From assembly GCA_021234155.1 (NCBI GenBank), contig JAJEKV010000005.1:4964952-5028951 (forward strand): DNA of 64,000 nucleotides, in the 5' to 3' direction. This DNA comes from Isoetes taiwanensis (Eukaryota; Streptophyta; Lycopodiopsida; Isoetales; Isoetaceae). Both the position numbers and the translations under genes were made by a program. Below the pieces are notes generated by a model, which saw only the letters and a list, made by a program, of their open reading frames with translations, was not told where the DNA came from and ran no database searches. Positions 12,484 to 25,626 of this stretch are shown here, piece after piece; positions within the stretch are counted from its first letter, which is position 1; every line of letters begins with the position of its first letter.

Positions 12484-12811
12484 AATTTCTTTCTTCTGAG
12501 TTGCCCTGCTTTTGAGATAGTCCAGAATCATTTTTTTACCTTAGCATTCCATTCCACGCTTCCACTTCTCAGAGCACCATCTGTGCATGACTTGGCATTA
12601 TACATACTTGAGGTTCTAGATAAACGTCTGCAATTACTGAGCCCTCAGTAGTCATTATCTCCACTTGTCTAGTATCATCATTACTGCAAAGGTTTTTCCC
12701 TTGAAAACCTTTCGACGCAGGGGTTTTTTAATCCTAGTAGTAATGATTGTACTAGCCCATTGTATGGGTCCCATGACCTATTGGTCTCCGTGGACGTTAA
12801 AAAAACTATTC
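12484..12811 (+). mobile_element. 5'-truncated LINE 3' end, TTCTA tail interrupted
   Basis: This is the same sequence as the LINE 3' end at 54.8-55.1 kb. It starts TCTGAGTTGCCCTGCTTTTG and includes GGTTTTTTAATCCTA, CCCATGACCTATTGGTCTC and GTGGACGTTAAAAAA. It begins within the coding region for the C-terminal CCHC-type motif. The TTCTA tail starts at about 12806 but is broken after one unit by the 1.9-kb insert, and resumes at 14717-14733. Confidence 0.8.
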
Positions 12812-14716
12812 TAGAATGGGACTCGCAAGGAACCAACAAATCGCCCGTAGGCTTCTCATTCATCTCAGTAGATTTTCTACAATGGTGGACAGTGGGTAGC
12901 CGCACACATGCAAACTACCCACGAAAAATAAAGGGAAAATCCAATTATATCATTTGGACCCCCAAAAAAATACAATGCTAATAGATGAGTGGCTGATGTA
13001 CCTGCCGAAAGCTTATCACCGGGATTAAAAAACCCCGCCCTTTCGGGTTTTCGAGGAAAAACCCTAGTGATAAGCCTTCGGCAAGGGGCTTAGACAAACG
13101 TAAGGCATAGAAATCGCTCCCAAAAACCCCCGCATGGAGAAGTCGAAACAGATGCCGCTCGCCAACCTGTACCTGCACATCACCAACACAACAAACGAGA
13201 CAACACAAACATACCAGAGAATAGCATCACCCGTGGGTGGAAAAAAGCATCACCCAAATGTGGAAGAAAAACATGATAAACAGAAACTTGTGCACAATAC
13301 AAAAAACAAAGAAGGGGGGGAGGGTGGGTTCAAAGAAAATAAGGTACTGCTGTGAGAAGAGGAAGCGTCGATGAGACGTTGATGCAGAACCGCGCCTAAA
13401 ATAGCGAAACCCCAACCAGAGAGGGCATGCGCCACATGCATGCATGTAAGACATTGCATGCTCGCCCCATCCTAGAATGTCGACCCGATGTCTCGGATCG
13501 ATGCGATTCTAGAATGGGGCTCGCATGAAACCACCAAACCGCCCGAATACCAGAGAACTTCCTTATCAAACTAGAATCGAGGACGAAGATCACAAGATGA
13601 AGGCAAAAGAAGGGCCGAGGCCGAGAAAGGGCATGCCACAGCATGACAGAAACGCCAAATGGGTCAAACCAAGCAGGAAGAAGCCCCTCCCCTGCCTGGA
13701 AACAATTCAAAGAGAATAAGGTACTGCTGAGAGATAGATAGGCTTCTCATTCATCTCAGCAGATTTTCTACAATGGTGGACAGTGGGTAGCCGCACACAT
13801 GCGAACTACCCACGAAAAAATAAAGGGAAAATCCAATTATATCATTTGGACCCCAAAAAAATACAATGCTAATAGATGAGTGGTCGATGTACCGCCGAAG
13901 CTTATCACCGGGATTAAAAAACCCCGCCCTTTCGGGTTTTCGAGGAAAAACCCTAGTGATAAGCCTTCAGCAAGGGGCTTAGACAAACGTAAGGCATAGA
14001 ATCGCTCCCAAAAAACTCCCGCATGGAGAAGTCGAAACAGATGCCGCTCGCCATTCTGTACCTGCACATCACCAACACAACAAACGAGAAAACATACCAG
14101 AGAATAGCATCACCCAGCGGGTGGAAAAAAAGCATCACCCAGCGGGTGGAAAAACATGATAAACAGAACTTGTACAAAATATAATAAACAAAGAAGGGGG
14201 GGAGGGTGGGTTCAAAGAGAATAAAGTACTGCTGAGAGAAGAGGAAGCGCCGATGAGACGTAGATGCAGAAACGCGCCTGAAATAGCGAACTCCCCACCA
14301 AAACGGGCATGCGCCGCCCGCATGCATGCATGACATGCATGCTCGTCCCATTCTAGAATGGCGATCCGATGTCTCGGATCGATGCGATTCTAGAATGGGA
14401 CTCGCAAGAAACCAACAAACCACCCGACTACCAGAGAACTTCCTTACAAACTAGGATCGAGGACGAAGATCACAGGACGAGGCCAAAAGCCGGAAAAGGA
14501 TAGCAGGAAAGAAACGCCAAATTCCCCCGCCTGGAAACAATTCAAAGAGAATAAAGTACTGCTGAGAGAAGAGGAAGTGCCGATAAGACGTAGATGCAGA
14601 AACGCGCCTGAAATAGCGAACTCCCCACCAAAACGGGCATGCGCCGCCCGCATGCATGCATGACATGCATGCTCGTCCCATTCTAGAATGGCGATCCGAT
14701 GTCTCGGATCGATGCG
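12812..14716. mobile_element. Reiterated 1.9-kb insert within a LINE TTCTA tail
   Basis: The insert is a diverged tandem array. The junction word ATTCTAGAATGGGRCTCGCA recurs at 12808, 13506 and 14387, and the last unit ends GATGCGATTCTATTC at the resumed tail. Each unit ends with a palindrome (CGATCCGATGTCTCGGATCG) next to ATTCTAGAAT, which is itself built from the TTCTA unit and its reverse. Two copies share a roughly 640-base body that includes a CCCCGCCCTTTCGGGTTTT hairpin. No protein was recognised, and the minus-strand ORFs of 104 and 156 codons are poorly supported. It may be a microsatellite-targeting non-autonomous element. Confidence 0.7.
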
Positions 14717-15201
14717 ATTCTATTCTATTCTATTTTTCCATCCCTCACATCCTTACATAAAATTTACTCCATATTATGCATTCACATATTTTCTTGGCAT
14801 CAACCACATCCCTACATTATTTGACTTCACTTTCTCATGCTTATATCTATAATGCATCTCGAAATTTATTTTCAAATTGGACTAAATGTAAATCATATCG
14901 ACATGACTTCTACAACATAGATTGAACTTCTCGCATTGAATGTAGAACATATTTACCAAAATGACTCTTGATGTTACACTACAATATATGTAGGACAAAT
15001 CTACAAGACTCTACATTCAAAATTAGAGTACATTTGGTGTTCACTAGATTGAATGCAGAACTACACGACTTTTATATTCCTATACTACAATAGACTATTT
15101 TATTTAGATTAAGAATACTACCATACATGTGTAATGTCAATATATTAAATTGGTCCAGTCCTCTTCTTCATGACATCTCTGCTTTTAGTGACACTTTTGT
15201 A

Positions 15202-15800
15202 TTATCTAACCAGAATTGACCAACTTTGTCCTTCATAGCTTGCCTTTTGACCTACCAATGCCCATAAATTTGTCATGAACATTTTTTTTCCTTTTGCTTG
15301 CTTCATATTGCTAGGATATAATTTGACCAATTTGGTTGCCAGTGAAGTTTGTTGTAATTCTCCTTCCTTTCCAACCACCATAGCAAGAACAGAGTGTTTA
15401 GTAGCAAGTTTATCGTTGCTATTAGTAGCTTTCATTTTCTGAAGGTCATCTTTAAGGTTATCTAGTAAATTTCTCCTTACAATAGTCTCTTTAGGCCTTC
15501 CAATAATAATATTAAATAAGAAGTTTAATTTATGATCTTCTAGCAATCTTCTAGCAAATGTAATTTGTTGTTTTGAAGTCAACTTAGGAATGTGATGTAT
15601 TATGTGATTAATAGACTCATTCTCCTTTTTTCTAATCTATTTTGTCCCATATTCGGCCTCATGCTTCTGCCATTTTAATCTTCTTTGGATGTCCCCATAA
15701 ATGCATGGTGAGTTCTCATCAAGAAGGTGATTAAAATCCGTTGCTTCCAAATTTGTTTCTTCTATAGCTTCATACACAATGAACCATGTAAAGGTCGATC
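15202..15800 (-). pseudogene. Unidentified coding remnant (possibly transposon-derived)
   Basis: A 126-codon minus-strand ORF (15582-15202) extends upstream in the same frame to about 15790 through one stop. The N-terminal part reads HLLDENSPCIYGDIQRRLKW, and the main part begins KQQITFARRLLEDHKLNFLF. Composition (charged helices, Lys/Glu/Leu) looks like real protein. I do not recognise the family. With the internal stop and no flanking exons it is best treated as a decayed gene or transposon ORF. Confidence 0.35.
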
Positions 15801-16559
15801 TGTCATGACAGAAGAGGATTTGGATTCCTGTTCATCGATCTCATGAAGAAAGGGGTTTCAATTCTTGTTCACTAAAACCATTTGGGAATAGCTTTAATCG
15901 GCTAGGGAAGTTTAAATTGTGCGACAAATCTGTAGGTTGCCAAGAATATTTATAGGAATCTCTCTCGTGAACTTGTTACATTAATGGTAGGCAACTCATA
16001 TAAAATTCAGTGATTATTTTATAATCACTTTATACTAGTACATTCTTGTGCATCATTATACAAAAAATGTTAGACACCCTTTCATGCTTCTACCCAATGT
16101 GGATTACCCAACGTGAAGTTATGTTCATTGGATTAAGTGTCCTTGATATAGGCAAATATGGCACCAAATTTGACTGCATTGAGATTGTGATGGAGACTGT
16201 GGTTGCAAGGTATCCTGGGTGTCAAGAATAGATGCCATGAAAGGAGGATCAGTAAGAGGAACACCACAAGAAGAGATGTTGACAGAGTGATTGTCAACCA
16301 AGGAAGTGGGATATACATACTCTGTCATGAGAGGCGAATATCAGGTGGAAGCCCTTATAAGAACCAAACAAGAATTTGGCTTTTGATGGAGGAGTTTGCT
16401 AACATGAATCTGCAAACAATTAGCCAAATCATGGGCAAATTCCGTGGGAAGTTGTCGCAGCTCATTGAGTTTAGGATATGTCGATCAAAGTCACGACCAC
16501 ATGGTATTCTTATTGAACTTTTGTGGCTTAAGTAAGTATTTGGGTTGCCCCAAGGGCAA

Positions 16560-18560
16560 ATCTTTGGGAGGTGGATTGATGGAGTATGCCATTTGATGTT
16601 ATTTGATATCTATTTGGAGGTCCAGATTGAAAAATATATGTTATTTGCCATCCATTAGCGTCAGACTGCATTAGGGCACCTTTCGCATGTCAGTCCATCT
16701 TTGCTTCTGGCTATGGCGTCACGATTTTCTAACATTTTCTTTACAGGATGGTTGATCAGCCTGCACTAACTGTAGGCTAATGATTAGCCTAGAGATTTTT
16801 ATTTTTTTGCAGCATCATGGCCAGCATGTTTGATTGGCCACTGTAACTTTGCCTTGCTATGGTCGTGCTTGTTGATCAGCCTGGGCATTTGCAAAGTCAT
16901 GGCCAGCTTGCTCCAACCGACTTTAGGTGTATGCCTTGCCATGATCAGCTACCTCCAAACCATTTGGCAGTGCTCGAGTTAATGGCTTGCTTTATTGATC
17001 CTCTTGAATGAGTTTACTTGGTTGACCTTTCCTCTTCTAGCGCCTATAAAGCTATTTTCCAGTCTATTTCATATTTGCCCTACCTACTACACGTATAGAT
17101 GTCGAAGAAGCAGCGACTATAACAAATTGAATTGGATTGGATTTTATCCTCCACAAAGACCGAATGGCCTATGAGACCCAAACTGAGAACAACCGGCCTA
17201 TCATCACGTGTAACAATTGATTAGATATAAGCAACTCATAATGTGTATAGTAGGTGTAAATATTTGGCAATCTGCCATCAGATTCATCTTCAGGAGGTGA
17301 TGGATATGCGCACTCAGATATGTCCTCAGACACTACCTTGAAATAGCTTATTGTACATTTTCTCAACATGTTTATTATTGCCAAGGTTTTTCTCTTGAAA
17401 ACCCCGACTTTTTTTTTTATCCTGACAATAATACATTTGCTATGCTCTTTTATTGAGTCACATCTACCTATTGGTCTTTGTGGATGGTAAAACTCCATTC
17501 AATTCAATTCAAATTTGTCTGATAAACGAGACAAGCAGCAATTCTTGCTTGATTGTTTTAATCGTCCACTATTATTACCATGATCGTGCATTTATGTTGT
17601 ACTGCATTGTTAGTAAGAGGTTCCCGCTTTAACATGTTCTGCAACATGTTAAGAAATTGCTACAAATGGTATACTATCGTGGCAAACACCGCCATTATGA
17701 CAACTTTGAGATTATGGCATCTGCAGTTTATTCGTATCTTGAACACATAAATGTAGAATGAAAACAAGAAATCCAGCTCACTGTGACATCAAAAGCTCGC
17801 AACAACTTCGAGCATTTCAGATGCGATTTCTAAGAACTCAGATTGACTACCCCCTATCCAAGTCCAATCACTTAGGGTAACTCGGATCTAACCTCGATCA
17901 AATGAAGTTAGATTTATTAGTCATGTGCCTGAAGGCATTAAACTATTCCTCAGTTACACATGCCAATGTGGCAGCATGCTTCCAAGGATAGAGATGGCAA
18001 GAGGTCATGACCTTCAAAAGGATGAGAGTTCATAGTGTATGCTGCATGAAGATATCACGACCCTAAGGGCATGACAACTTTGCCTGAATAGGTCATGGCC
18101 CTCATGGCATGACCCTGTTCAAAAGATTCCCCAATGGCCATCACAACTAGGATGGCTGCTCAGATTCTTCAACAGACATTTCAGGAGTCATTTACCGCTT
18201 CATTTCTAGTAGTTTTGCTATTTTGAGCCTGAGGCCATTGTACTATATATATTATAAATATTGACTTAGAAGCTTACAAGATTTATAGCTTTTTCTCGTG
18301 TTTTATTCTGAGCTCTAATCAGTTATCAAAGTATTCAAATTTCATCATCTGTTTGGTTCAAAGGACCACACAATTGTCTACCTTGCAGAGGATCCAAAAC
18401 CCAATCCTAACCTTAACATTGACATTGCCGTCGGGTCTTAGTTTGACTATTTGTTCCACTTGGTTGTCATGTCTTCCCGAGACACTACTTAAGATGAAGC
18501 TCTACAGCAACCTACTGAACGTTTAGATCGTCAACTACATAGGGATTCCTAATGCAAACA
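16560..18560. other. Intergenic, low-copy words only
   Basis: No gene is supported. The 16740-17000 stretch repeats the words GTTGATCAGCCTG and CATGGCCAGC several times, and 17990-18150 repeats CATGACC and CATGGCC words. These suggest decayed repeats. The diverged LINE tail is listed separately. Confidence 0.5.
17384..17510 (+). mobile_element. Diverged LINE 3' end with ATTCA tail
   Basis: The segment follows the same order as the LINE 3' ends at 12.7 and 55.0 kb: AAGGTTTTTCTCTTGAAAAC, a T-run with ATCCTGACAATAAT, then CCTATTGGTCTTTGTGGATG. It ends in a short ATTCA iteration instead of TTCTA. This indicates an older or related subfamily whose tail unit has changed. Confidence 0.6.
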
Positions 18561-18565
18561 TTTTC

Positions 18566-18892
18566 ATGAATTTAGAAAGAGATTGCACATGCTCTCAAAC
18601 ACAACTAGCATCTCCTATGCCAAGCTTACAATCTCTACAATCTTGTCCATGTTCTCCACAACACTTTCAGCCTAGTGGTTCACATCCGCATTCTCCTCCA
18701 CCTTATGCATCACTCCATCAGACACCTGTTCAACATACTCCAGCACAGTACTATGCCAATCCTGAAAGTGCCTATGTTCACATCCCTCATATCCCATTCC
18801 ATCATATTTCTCAACTACATTCTCTACATCAGGTTCCAGTATATCAAATTTTCTCTAAAACTCGACCATGTTTCGGTCTATCGCTTGGATGA
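18566..18892 (+). pseudogene. Pro/His/Ser-rich ORF, unidentified
   Basis: A 108-codon ORF rich in Pro, His, Ser and Gln (for example SGSHPHSPPPYASLHQTPVQ). A low-complexity linker of a gag-like or regulatory protein would look like this, but no domain or splice structure supports it. It is recorded only because its composition is unusual. Confidence 0.2.
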
Positions 18893-19932
18893 AATACAAG
18901 TAAATGAGGATAGTGACATGTGCTTGAAAATTCTAACTACCAAACGCCTGTCAATCTTCTCTTTGACTACACTATTAGAAATCAAATCTTTGGGACCCAT
19001 CCCCATACATCATGGATGTTGATGCTCTTCTACAGGCAGATGAACTATGAAGATTATATTTGCTGATTATCTGGTTTGCTACAAGCAACAATATGTCAAA
19101 TCAGTCTCATTGTCTTGATCAGTATGGGTAGTCAAAGGTTTATATATGAACAAAGCGTATCTTAGATGCTATATATTGCGATGTTTTTACTTGAATTTCT
19201 TCTTTTGCAGATATTATCATAGTGCATTTTTTCTCTTGCAGATATTCCCTTCCTTAGGTTTGTGTTTTTGGTGTCTTTGTTCTATTATTGATATATGTCG
19301 CATTGCGAAAAGACCCACTTTTATGGCATGTGATATCATGCAAACGTCAAGAATATCATCATAGCTTTGCATCCCTTACTCATGTTCGCTCTGGAATGTA
19401 GATTAGAATTACATTATATTCGGTTTAAACTAGAATGGGTATAGATTCTAAACATATTTGCTTGACTACATCTGGGACCGTTAGGTTTATCTAGAATGAC
19501 TAGAGACTCTAAATGTATTTGCTTGATTAATTTGAGAACATTCGTAGTATCTAAGCATGTATTATAAAGGAATGAGAGTGACCTCTTTTGCCAAAGGAAA
19601 ACATGTGAGCTTATAGCAAGCAACTTTAGAACTTGCATTAACATTTCTTTAACAACATTTTTGGCACAATTTTGCTTGCGAAAAATATTGTTTTTCAATG
19701 GGTTTAGACACATCCTTAAGTTTATCTATTATCTTGCAATACACAACAATTAAGGTATAAATTTCACAGGCATCTAATGGTTTCAAAGGTTGTTGCAAAA
19801 ATGGCTACAAATAAATAATGTAAGAACCCCGACAATTAAGGGGGTAGTAAGACACATGTTCGACCTACAAGTGCATATCAAATCTGGATCAATGAAAGAC
19901 TTCTATATTTTGATTTCCATGAAACTATAGTT

Positions 19933-20962
19933 AGGGTGAAATCACATTTGTGCCCGCTCAGGAGTGGTTTTTTTATGCCTTGAGCTGGGGCTTGTGATGC
20001 CTTGCGCCTGTCCAAGGACGTGCCCAGTCAGAAATTAAAACAACACTATGATGCCACAAACCAAAATAATCCTGATTTTGATGCAACAGAAACTTCTCAA
20101 ATCAAGAAAATCAAGCAAAAATTCTTCTAAAACCTGCATGAGTAGCTTCTTCCGACCTCAAAATTATCATGCAAGAATTGCTTGTTCTGGCTTAGGCCAT
20201 GATCAAAAGCATGAAGAACTTCTTAAATTTACCAGAAATCTGATTCTTGAGTTGAGGAGCATGCTCATAACAGTAAATCCGGCACGAATCGACTTCAAAT
20301 CGCTCGTATTCAGCCTCGGTCTGATCTAGAATGAACTCTAAATTTTGGAATAGCCGTAAATCTACTCTGGGATGTGGTTAACCCAGACACATGTCCGGGT
20401 TAACCACTGCTGCTCAGTTTCAAGCTCAAAAGACAATGGTTTGTGCATGTTTTTTCACTAATCTTGCTTGATCCGTGCTCAAGTCTCCTGCTCTCTTGAT
20501 ATAATGAGGGTTTTAGGGGTTGGCAAGGCGATTCCAATGACATTTGAACCGGATTAAACTGTTCAAGAAGTTGATTGCAAGCTCTGTTCAAAGATCAGCA
20601 TGCCAAAACACAGTCCCACGCTCAGTTCACTGCGTGGTTATCCCGGCCAAAAAACAATGGTTAGCTCGGACACAAATGTGGTTAGCTCGGACGTGACAGT
20701 GGTTAACCCAGACATATGTCCGGGTTTACTACATCTCGAAGTAGATATACAGCGTTCCTAAATTTTGTGTCTTCAAGTTCTTCGTCCACATGGGACAAAT
20801 TTTACTGCATCGCCCATGAATACTGAATCCCCTACCCAGAAATTTTCCAATCTTGGGCACCCCTGGTGTGATAAGCATAGCGCCCCAGAACTCAAAAACT
20901 TTATTATCTAATTTATTGAAATTCTTTTAAGCAGTTGGCCAGTCAAGATGTGATTTCACCCT
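19933..20962. mobile_element. Non-autonomous element with 14-bp terminal inverted repeats
   Basis: The left end AGGGTGAAATCACA (19933) is exactly complementary to the right end TGTGATTTCACCCT (20949-20962). The flanks read GTT|AGGG and CCCT|AAG, consistent with a TA-type target (TA duplication if the terminal A belongs to the target). The 1.03-kb interior has no transposase ORF. It contains palindromic GTGGTTAACCCAGACA / TGTCCGGGTTAACCAC words. The same left end recurs at 42443. The class (Tc1/mariner-like or other) is not settled. Confidence 0.75.
20374..20735. repeat. Palindromic GTGGTTAACCC-GACA words inside the element
   Basis: A near-perfect palindrome occurs at 20374-20408: GTGGTTAACCCAGACA against TGTCCGGGTTAACCAC. 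Four related half-words recur at 20634-20735 (GTGGTTATCCCGGC, TGGTTAGCTCGGAC, GTGGTTAGCTCGGAC, GTGGTTAACCCAGAC). They may be subterminal transposase-binding repeats. Confidence 0.6.
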
Positions 20963-21289
20963 AAGGCAGATGGAGACAGGGAGGTATCATAACCACATAT
21001 TGTACTATAGTCAAAGAATGCAATGGTGCACGCTTTAAGCATTAGGGAAAAGTGCAACTTTTAATATTTCAATATGAAGCATGTACCGTTACATATCATT
21101 TAGTTGGAGTCCTATATGTGGCTTTAGAATACGTAATGTTTGGGTCGAGGACATTTCAAGCAATTTCAGACTTAGTTTATTTCTTGTAATCTAATCAGTA
21201 TGTGTCTGCGAACAAAAGGAAGGAAATGATGCAATGAAGGATGAAATCAGGCAAGATCTCCCTAAAATGTTCTCTACCCCAAACATTAC

Positions 21290-21403
21290 GTTGGGTAATC
21301 GGTGCAAGCAGGTCCTTGTGCAGGGCTCGGGCATGGCTCGCCCTGCCGGGCTCATCACGCCCTTACCCTGCGTAAGGGCCTACCTGCGCCGATTATCCCT
21401 AAC
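21290..21403. repeat. About 114-bp hairpin (GC-rich)
   Basis: The left arm GTTGGGTAATCGGTGCAAGC and the following AGGTCC pair with the right arm GGCCTACCTGCGCCGATTAT ending CCCTAAC, with few mismatches. The loop carries inner stems such as GGGCTCGGGC and GCCCTGCCGGGC. It is a GC-rich hairpin in AT-rich DNA, probably a small hairpin MITE like those at 7506 and 38439. Confidence 0.75.
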
Positions 21404-21823
21404 AAAAAACAAGAAATGACATTTAGTGAGGCAGTAAGCTTGTTAAATAATGTGCTAATACACTGTAGATTGGCTTTAAATCTGTCAGAAATGGAGAATG
21501 AAACTTGTCTTGAAAATTGAAATGATAAGAAGATGTACCAGGTGGGCTCAAAACTATGCAGAATCATGCCCTATAGCTTTGATCCAGGCATCCTTAACAC
21601 TTGTGCTCCAAGTCTGAATGAACAACGCTTTGGCCTTGTGCATGTCTCTTCCGCCTTCTGCATGTCTCCGCTCCGCCTCCTCCACCTTCTACCTGTCTCT
21701 ACTCCTCTACACCTGTAATAGCAGACGGGCAATCTGCTACAGTGTTTATGAAGGCCTGGTTAAAGATCCGGAAAGGTAGGTTAGCTTGCATTCTGCTCCA
21801 TCTGCAACCTCTAGTGACACGTG

Positions 21824-21872
21824 TCTATTCTATTCTATTCTATTCTATTCTATTCTATTCTATTCTATTCTA
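21824..21872 (+). repeat. TTCTA microsatellite
   Basis: About ten head-to-tail TTCTA units, the same unit as the LINE tails at 12.8, 27.3 and 55.1 kb. The flanking sequence does not match the LINE 3' end, so it is either an orphan tail or an independently expanded locus. A short TAGAA run recurs at about 22006-22022 in inverse orientation. Confidence 0.85.
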
Positions 21873-22349
21873 AAGAATTGTGTGCATAAGTTAATTTATA
21901 AAATGCATTCCAGAATGAACTCCAGAATGCATTCCAGAATGATCTCCAGAATATAGTCCTGAATTTCACAAATTCAAAGTCCTAAATTTCCAGAATTTAC
22001 AATTAATAGAATAGAATAGAATTTACAATGATTCAAAGGATTTAAAAGATTCAAAGATTTGGATTTCCATTTACATTTCAAAGCTTTACATTTGCAAGTT
22101 CATCCAAGTTCTCCAAATACTTGATGAAACATTCAGATTCAGACTAAAAACAAAGCAAAAAAAAAAAAAAAAAACCTTTAAATCTGTACAAACAGACTTT
22201 AATCCATTAAGATCTCTACGAGAAAACAAGGGATTCAATAGGCAGTCCTTTCATTGAATAGGTGATTTCAACAAAAGGCCTTAATCTGATTACAAGAATA
22301 ATTCAGAAAAGATAGACTTTATTATACCAGAAACTTTTACCTTACAAAC

Positions 22350-24001
22350 CGTCAAGTTGATATATACAACAGTAAATCAAAATAAAGATACCAAAGTGCA
22401 AGTGATCCTATGTGTACAATAAAGTCCTCAAAACTTGTCATAATCTCATTTGAAGAAATTCCAGATCTTTGACAAACTTCCTCATTTTTGAAAAAACAAA
22501 GTAGGGAGTATAAGATCCTGTTACCTGCACCCAAAGAAACAAACACAAGCATTAGTCATGGTTGCACTGTTTAGGGTAGCAGGTGTCATAAGATCTTATA
22601 GGTTTATGGCCCTTCACCCTAATTGTTTAATACAAACATTACATATGGGTAAGGTCACATTCATATTTAGACAGTAGAAACCTTTAAACAATAGATCCTG
22701 CTGTCATACATGAATAACAAGACATTTTATAACCGAGGAGAGGCCAGAGGTGTAACTGTTACAACAACCTAGCTTTCTATCAGCAAAGATAATACGTCAA
22801 CATTAAAGTACATAGGGAACCAGATTCATAATCATAAAGTTAGCACTGCAACATATTCCTAGCATAATAAAGCAAACAAATGTGCTTAGTGTTCATGTAA
22901 CTAGCAGATTATAAAGAACTGAGTAGACCTAGCTAAATGCCCAGGCAGTATTTAACATAGGATCTCTAATAATGTTAACTCAATAGCACCAGAGAACTTC
23001 CCTAAGTGACAGGTTATTAATTCTAATCTACACATTAAAAGGTGCCTATAAATCATGGCAGTCATATCGGATCTCAAAGAGTTTGCCATATTTTTCAGAA
23101 ATTGTCTCATACTCATAAAGAAAACCAGAGATAAAGAAATAATTATGCAAACCTTACAATAACCTAAATGCTGGCCCACGCTCATCAATACTAGCTTTAT
23201 TTTGGACCATTAAATCTACATAAGCTTATTCTTGTCATTATTTTGCAGATCTGCATGCTTTTATGCCATTATTTTCATCAAAACATAAAGAACATTTTAT
23301 TTATCAATTATGTAGAACGCTGGGACACAGATAAAGCACGTACATATTGTATAATCATTAAAGGATTATCTATAAGCTACCATCAAATCTTAGACTAAGA
23401 ATAGAAACCCAGTGTTCATTAGATTCATTCCATGTATCAATCTACTCTAAACCTTATGTATTCCTGTCCCAATATTTATCCATGTAGAAATCAATCCTAA
23501 TCATCTCTGCAAATCATAATGCATGCATGAAGATCAGAATTACATATGCAGTTATAAAACAAAGGCCAGATCTAAGTCCGCTGTAATTACCCCATTATTT
23601 ATGGATTCAGCCAGACTTTCATAATGAAACAAGAACATGTAAGACAGGAAATATTCTAATGAATTATGCAAAAAGACACATGCCCAAACCTGAGTTGAAG
23701 GCCCGATGTTAGCATTAATTCTTCCTTCATCAATCTGCTTGGAGTTGATGGATCCAAGGACTTCATGTACTGGAGTGGCAGAATCAATGATCATTACTGC
23801 AGCAGATGCAATTGCTGAACCACCTTGGTCATCTTTCCTGCTCCCAAGGTTTTTATTAACCATTGGCTCAGTAGCCCTTTCAGATCCAGAAGTGGTTAGC
23901 TTCTTGTGGAAATCAAACAATTTCCTCTTACTGCTAGCATTCTTCTTCTCCTCAGCCAATCTCTTCCTAGTAGCCATATTGAGGTCACCTTTCTTCCTCA
24001 T
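22350..24001 (-). mobile_element. Diverged relative of the 24.5-32.5 kb element repeat
   Basis: The minus-strand ORF 24001-23552 (149 codons) starts MRKKGDLNMATRKRLAEEKK. This aligns with the internal MPRKEGDLNYATRKRIAEDK of the ORF inside the 24.5-kb repeat, and both continue with a Lys-rich SSK(R/K) segment and FxFHK/FQYHK. Downstream, both have the word GCAGGTAACAGG (22.53 kb here, 25.28 kb there). I read it as a solo or truncated copy of a related element's terminal repeat. No RT lies next to it. Confidence 0.55.
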
Positions 24002-25626
24002 ATCTCAATTCTAGCAGACTAACAGGAGCAATACCATAAGAATAGGGTCGCCAGCATCTTAGTGTCGCTCATGAGGCATACAGTCTGCTTATATGCACTA
24101 GCCAAAGTACTACCGACAGTTCTTAAATTTAAGAACACCCATTCTCACTACTGCTCCAGTAACATGTCTAATACCGGCTCCAAGGATTTTTCCAGCTGTG
24201 CATATATCCTGACTTCGCCAGAGCCATACTCTGGCCGTGAGTCCGACACGAACCCTTAGTGTCGTATTTCCCTGTTAGGTGTTCGCCACAATTCTTAAGC
24301 CCTAAAACTTGCCAATAAACGAAATTTCCAATTTTATGATTAAAGGTCAATAGTAACCTAAAAGGTAGATATTTTAATAAATTTATACAATACGAACCAT
24401 AGACAAGCCATGTCATTGTTTACTCAAACTGTGCACATATCCATAATAGGCAACAAACATCATTAATAATATATATAAAAAAAAAACCTTCTAAACCGTT
24501 CTAGACTACTAGAACAATCTATTATCCATCTTAAACCTAAGACAGATCAAATAGCAGCCCTATTCATAGTCAGGTACAACCTATGTCTAGGCCAAGAACC
24601 TGGTACAGCCGTCCATCTTCAAATTAGTTCCATATTCATTTAATAGTTTTGTCTTTAAAGCCCTAAAGCTAGATTTACCATTGACCTAAGATAAGCCATA
24701 GTTAATAATCAGGTGGTCCAAAACACCATGCTCCACTTTGAAGCCCGAATTCAGGGCTATTTCTTATATTTACAAGGCATCTCCAAAGTATAAAGCGAAG
24801 TCTTAAAGCCCTAAGGCTAGATTTACCATTAACCTAAGTTAAGCCACAGTTAATAATCAGGTGGTCCATACACCATGCCCCACTTGAAGCCAACCTGGAG
24901 CTATTTCTTATATTTACAAGGCATTTCAAAAGTATAAAGCAATAGAAGTCTCAATATATCCTTTATAAAGTTAAAGTAGTACACTATAGTTTCAACAATG
25001 CTTCTATTATATGATATAGCTTCTATTATTCATATATCGAAAAAATTTCCAAGTCACAAATGATCGGATATTTTTGCTTAACATCATTCTTGTATCAAGT
25101 GAGATCTTCTAATCTACATGATTCAGAATATTACCCATTTTGCAGAATAAAACATGGTTTAAACAAGCTAAATTATCAAAGTCTTCATGAAATATTTCTG
25201 CTCCATAACTTGGAGTATCATAGATCTGCTACCTTCTCTTATAAAAATATAAATCAGAGAGCAAGGAAACCTGTTACCTGCAGTAGAACCAGAGGTCAGT
25301 TAGCCAAAATATGGGTAAATGCCTAAGCTACTAGCAGGTGTCATGGGTTTCCTTGAGGTTATCCCATTTCACCCTGCTTATATTTTTGCAATAACAGCCA
25401 CAAAAAGATTCATTAGCTTCCAAGCAATACAAACTACAATACCATTTAGTAGTTGTTCTCATAGATAGCTTGGGAACCTATCAGATCAAGTTAGACCTCT
25501 TAGTTTCCTATCTTCCTTATCAGCAATAATATAATTCTTTCAGATGCATCAATTATACAGCCTATTCTAAGCTTGAAAAATATTATTATGAACCAAAATA
25601 ATCCCATGATTCTGTATATTATTGAT

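Noticed and set aside
13953-14423. 156-codon minus-strand ORF in the reiterated insert
   Set aside because: It is Cys/Phe/His-rich with no domain, and it is not kept in the sister unit, where it is broken.
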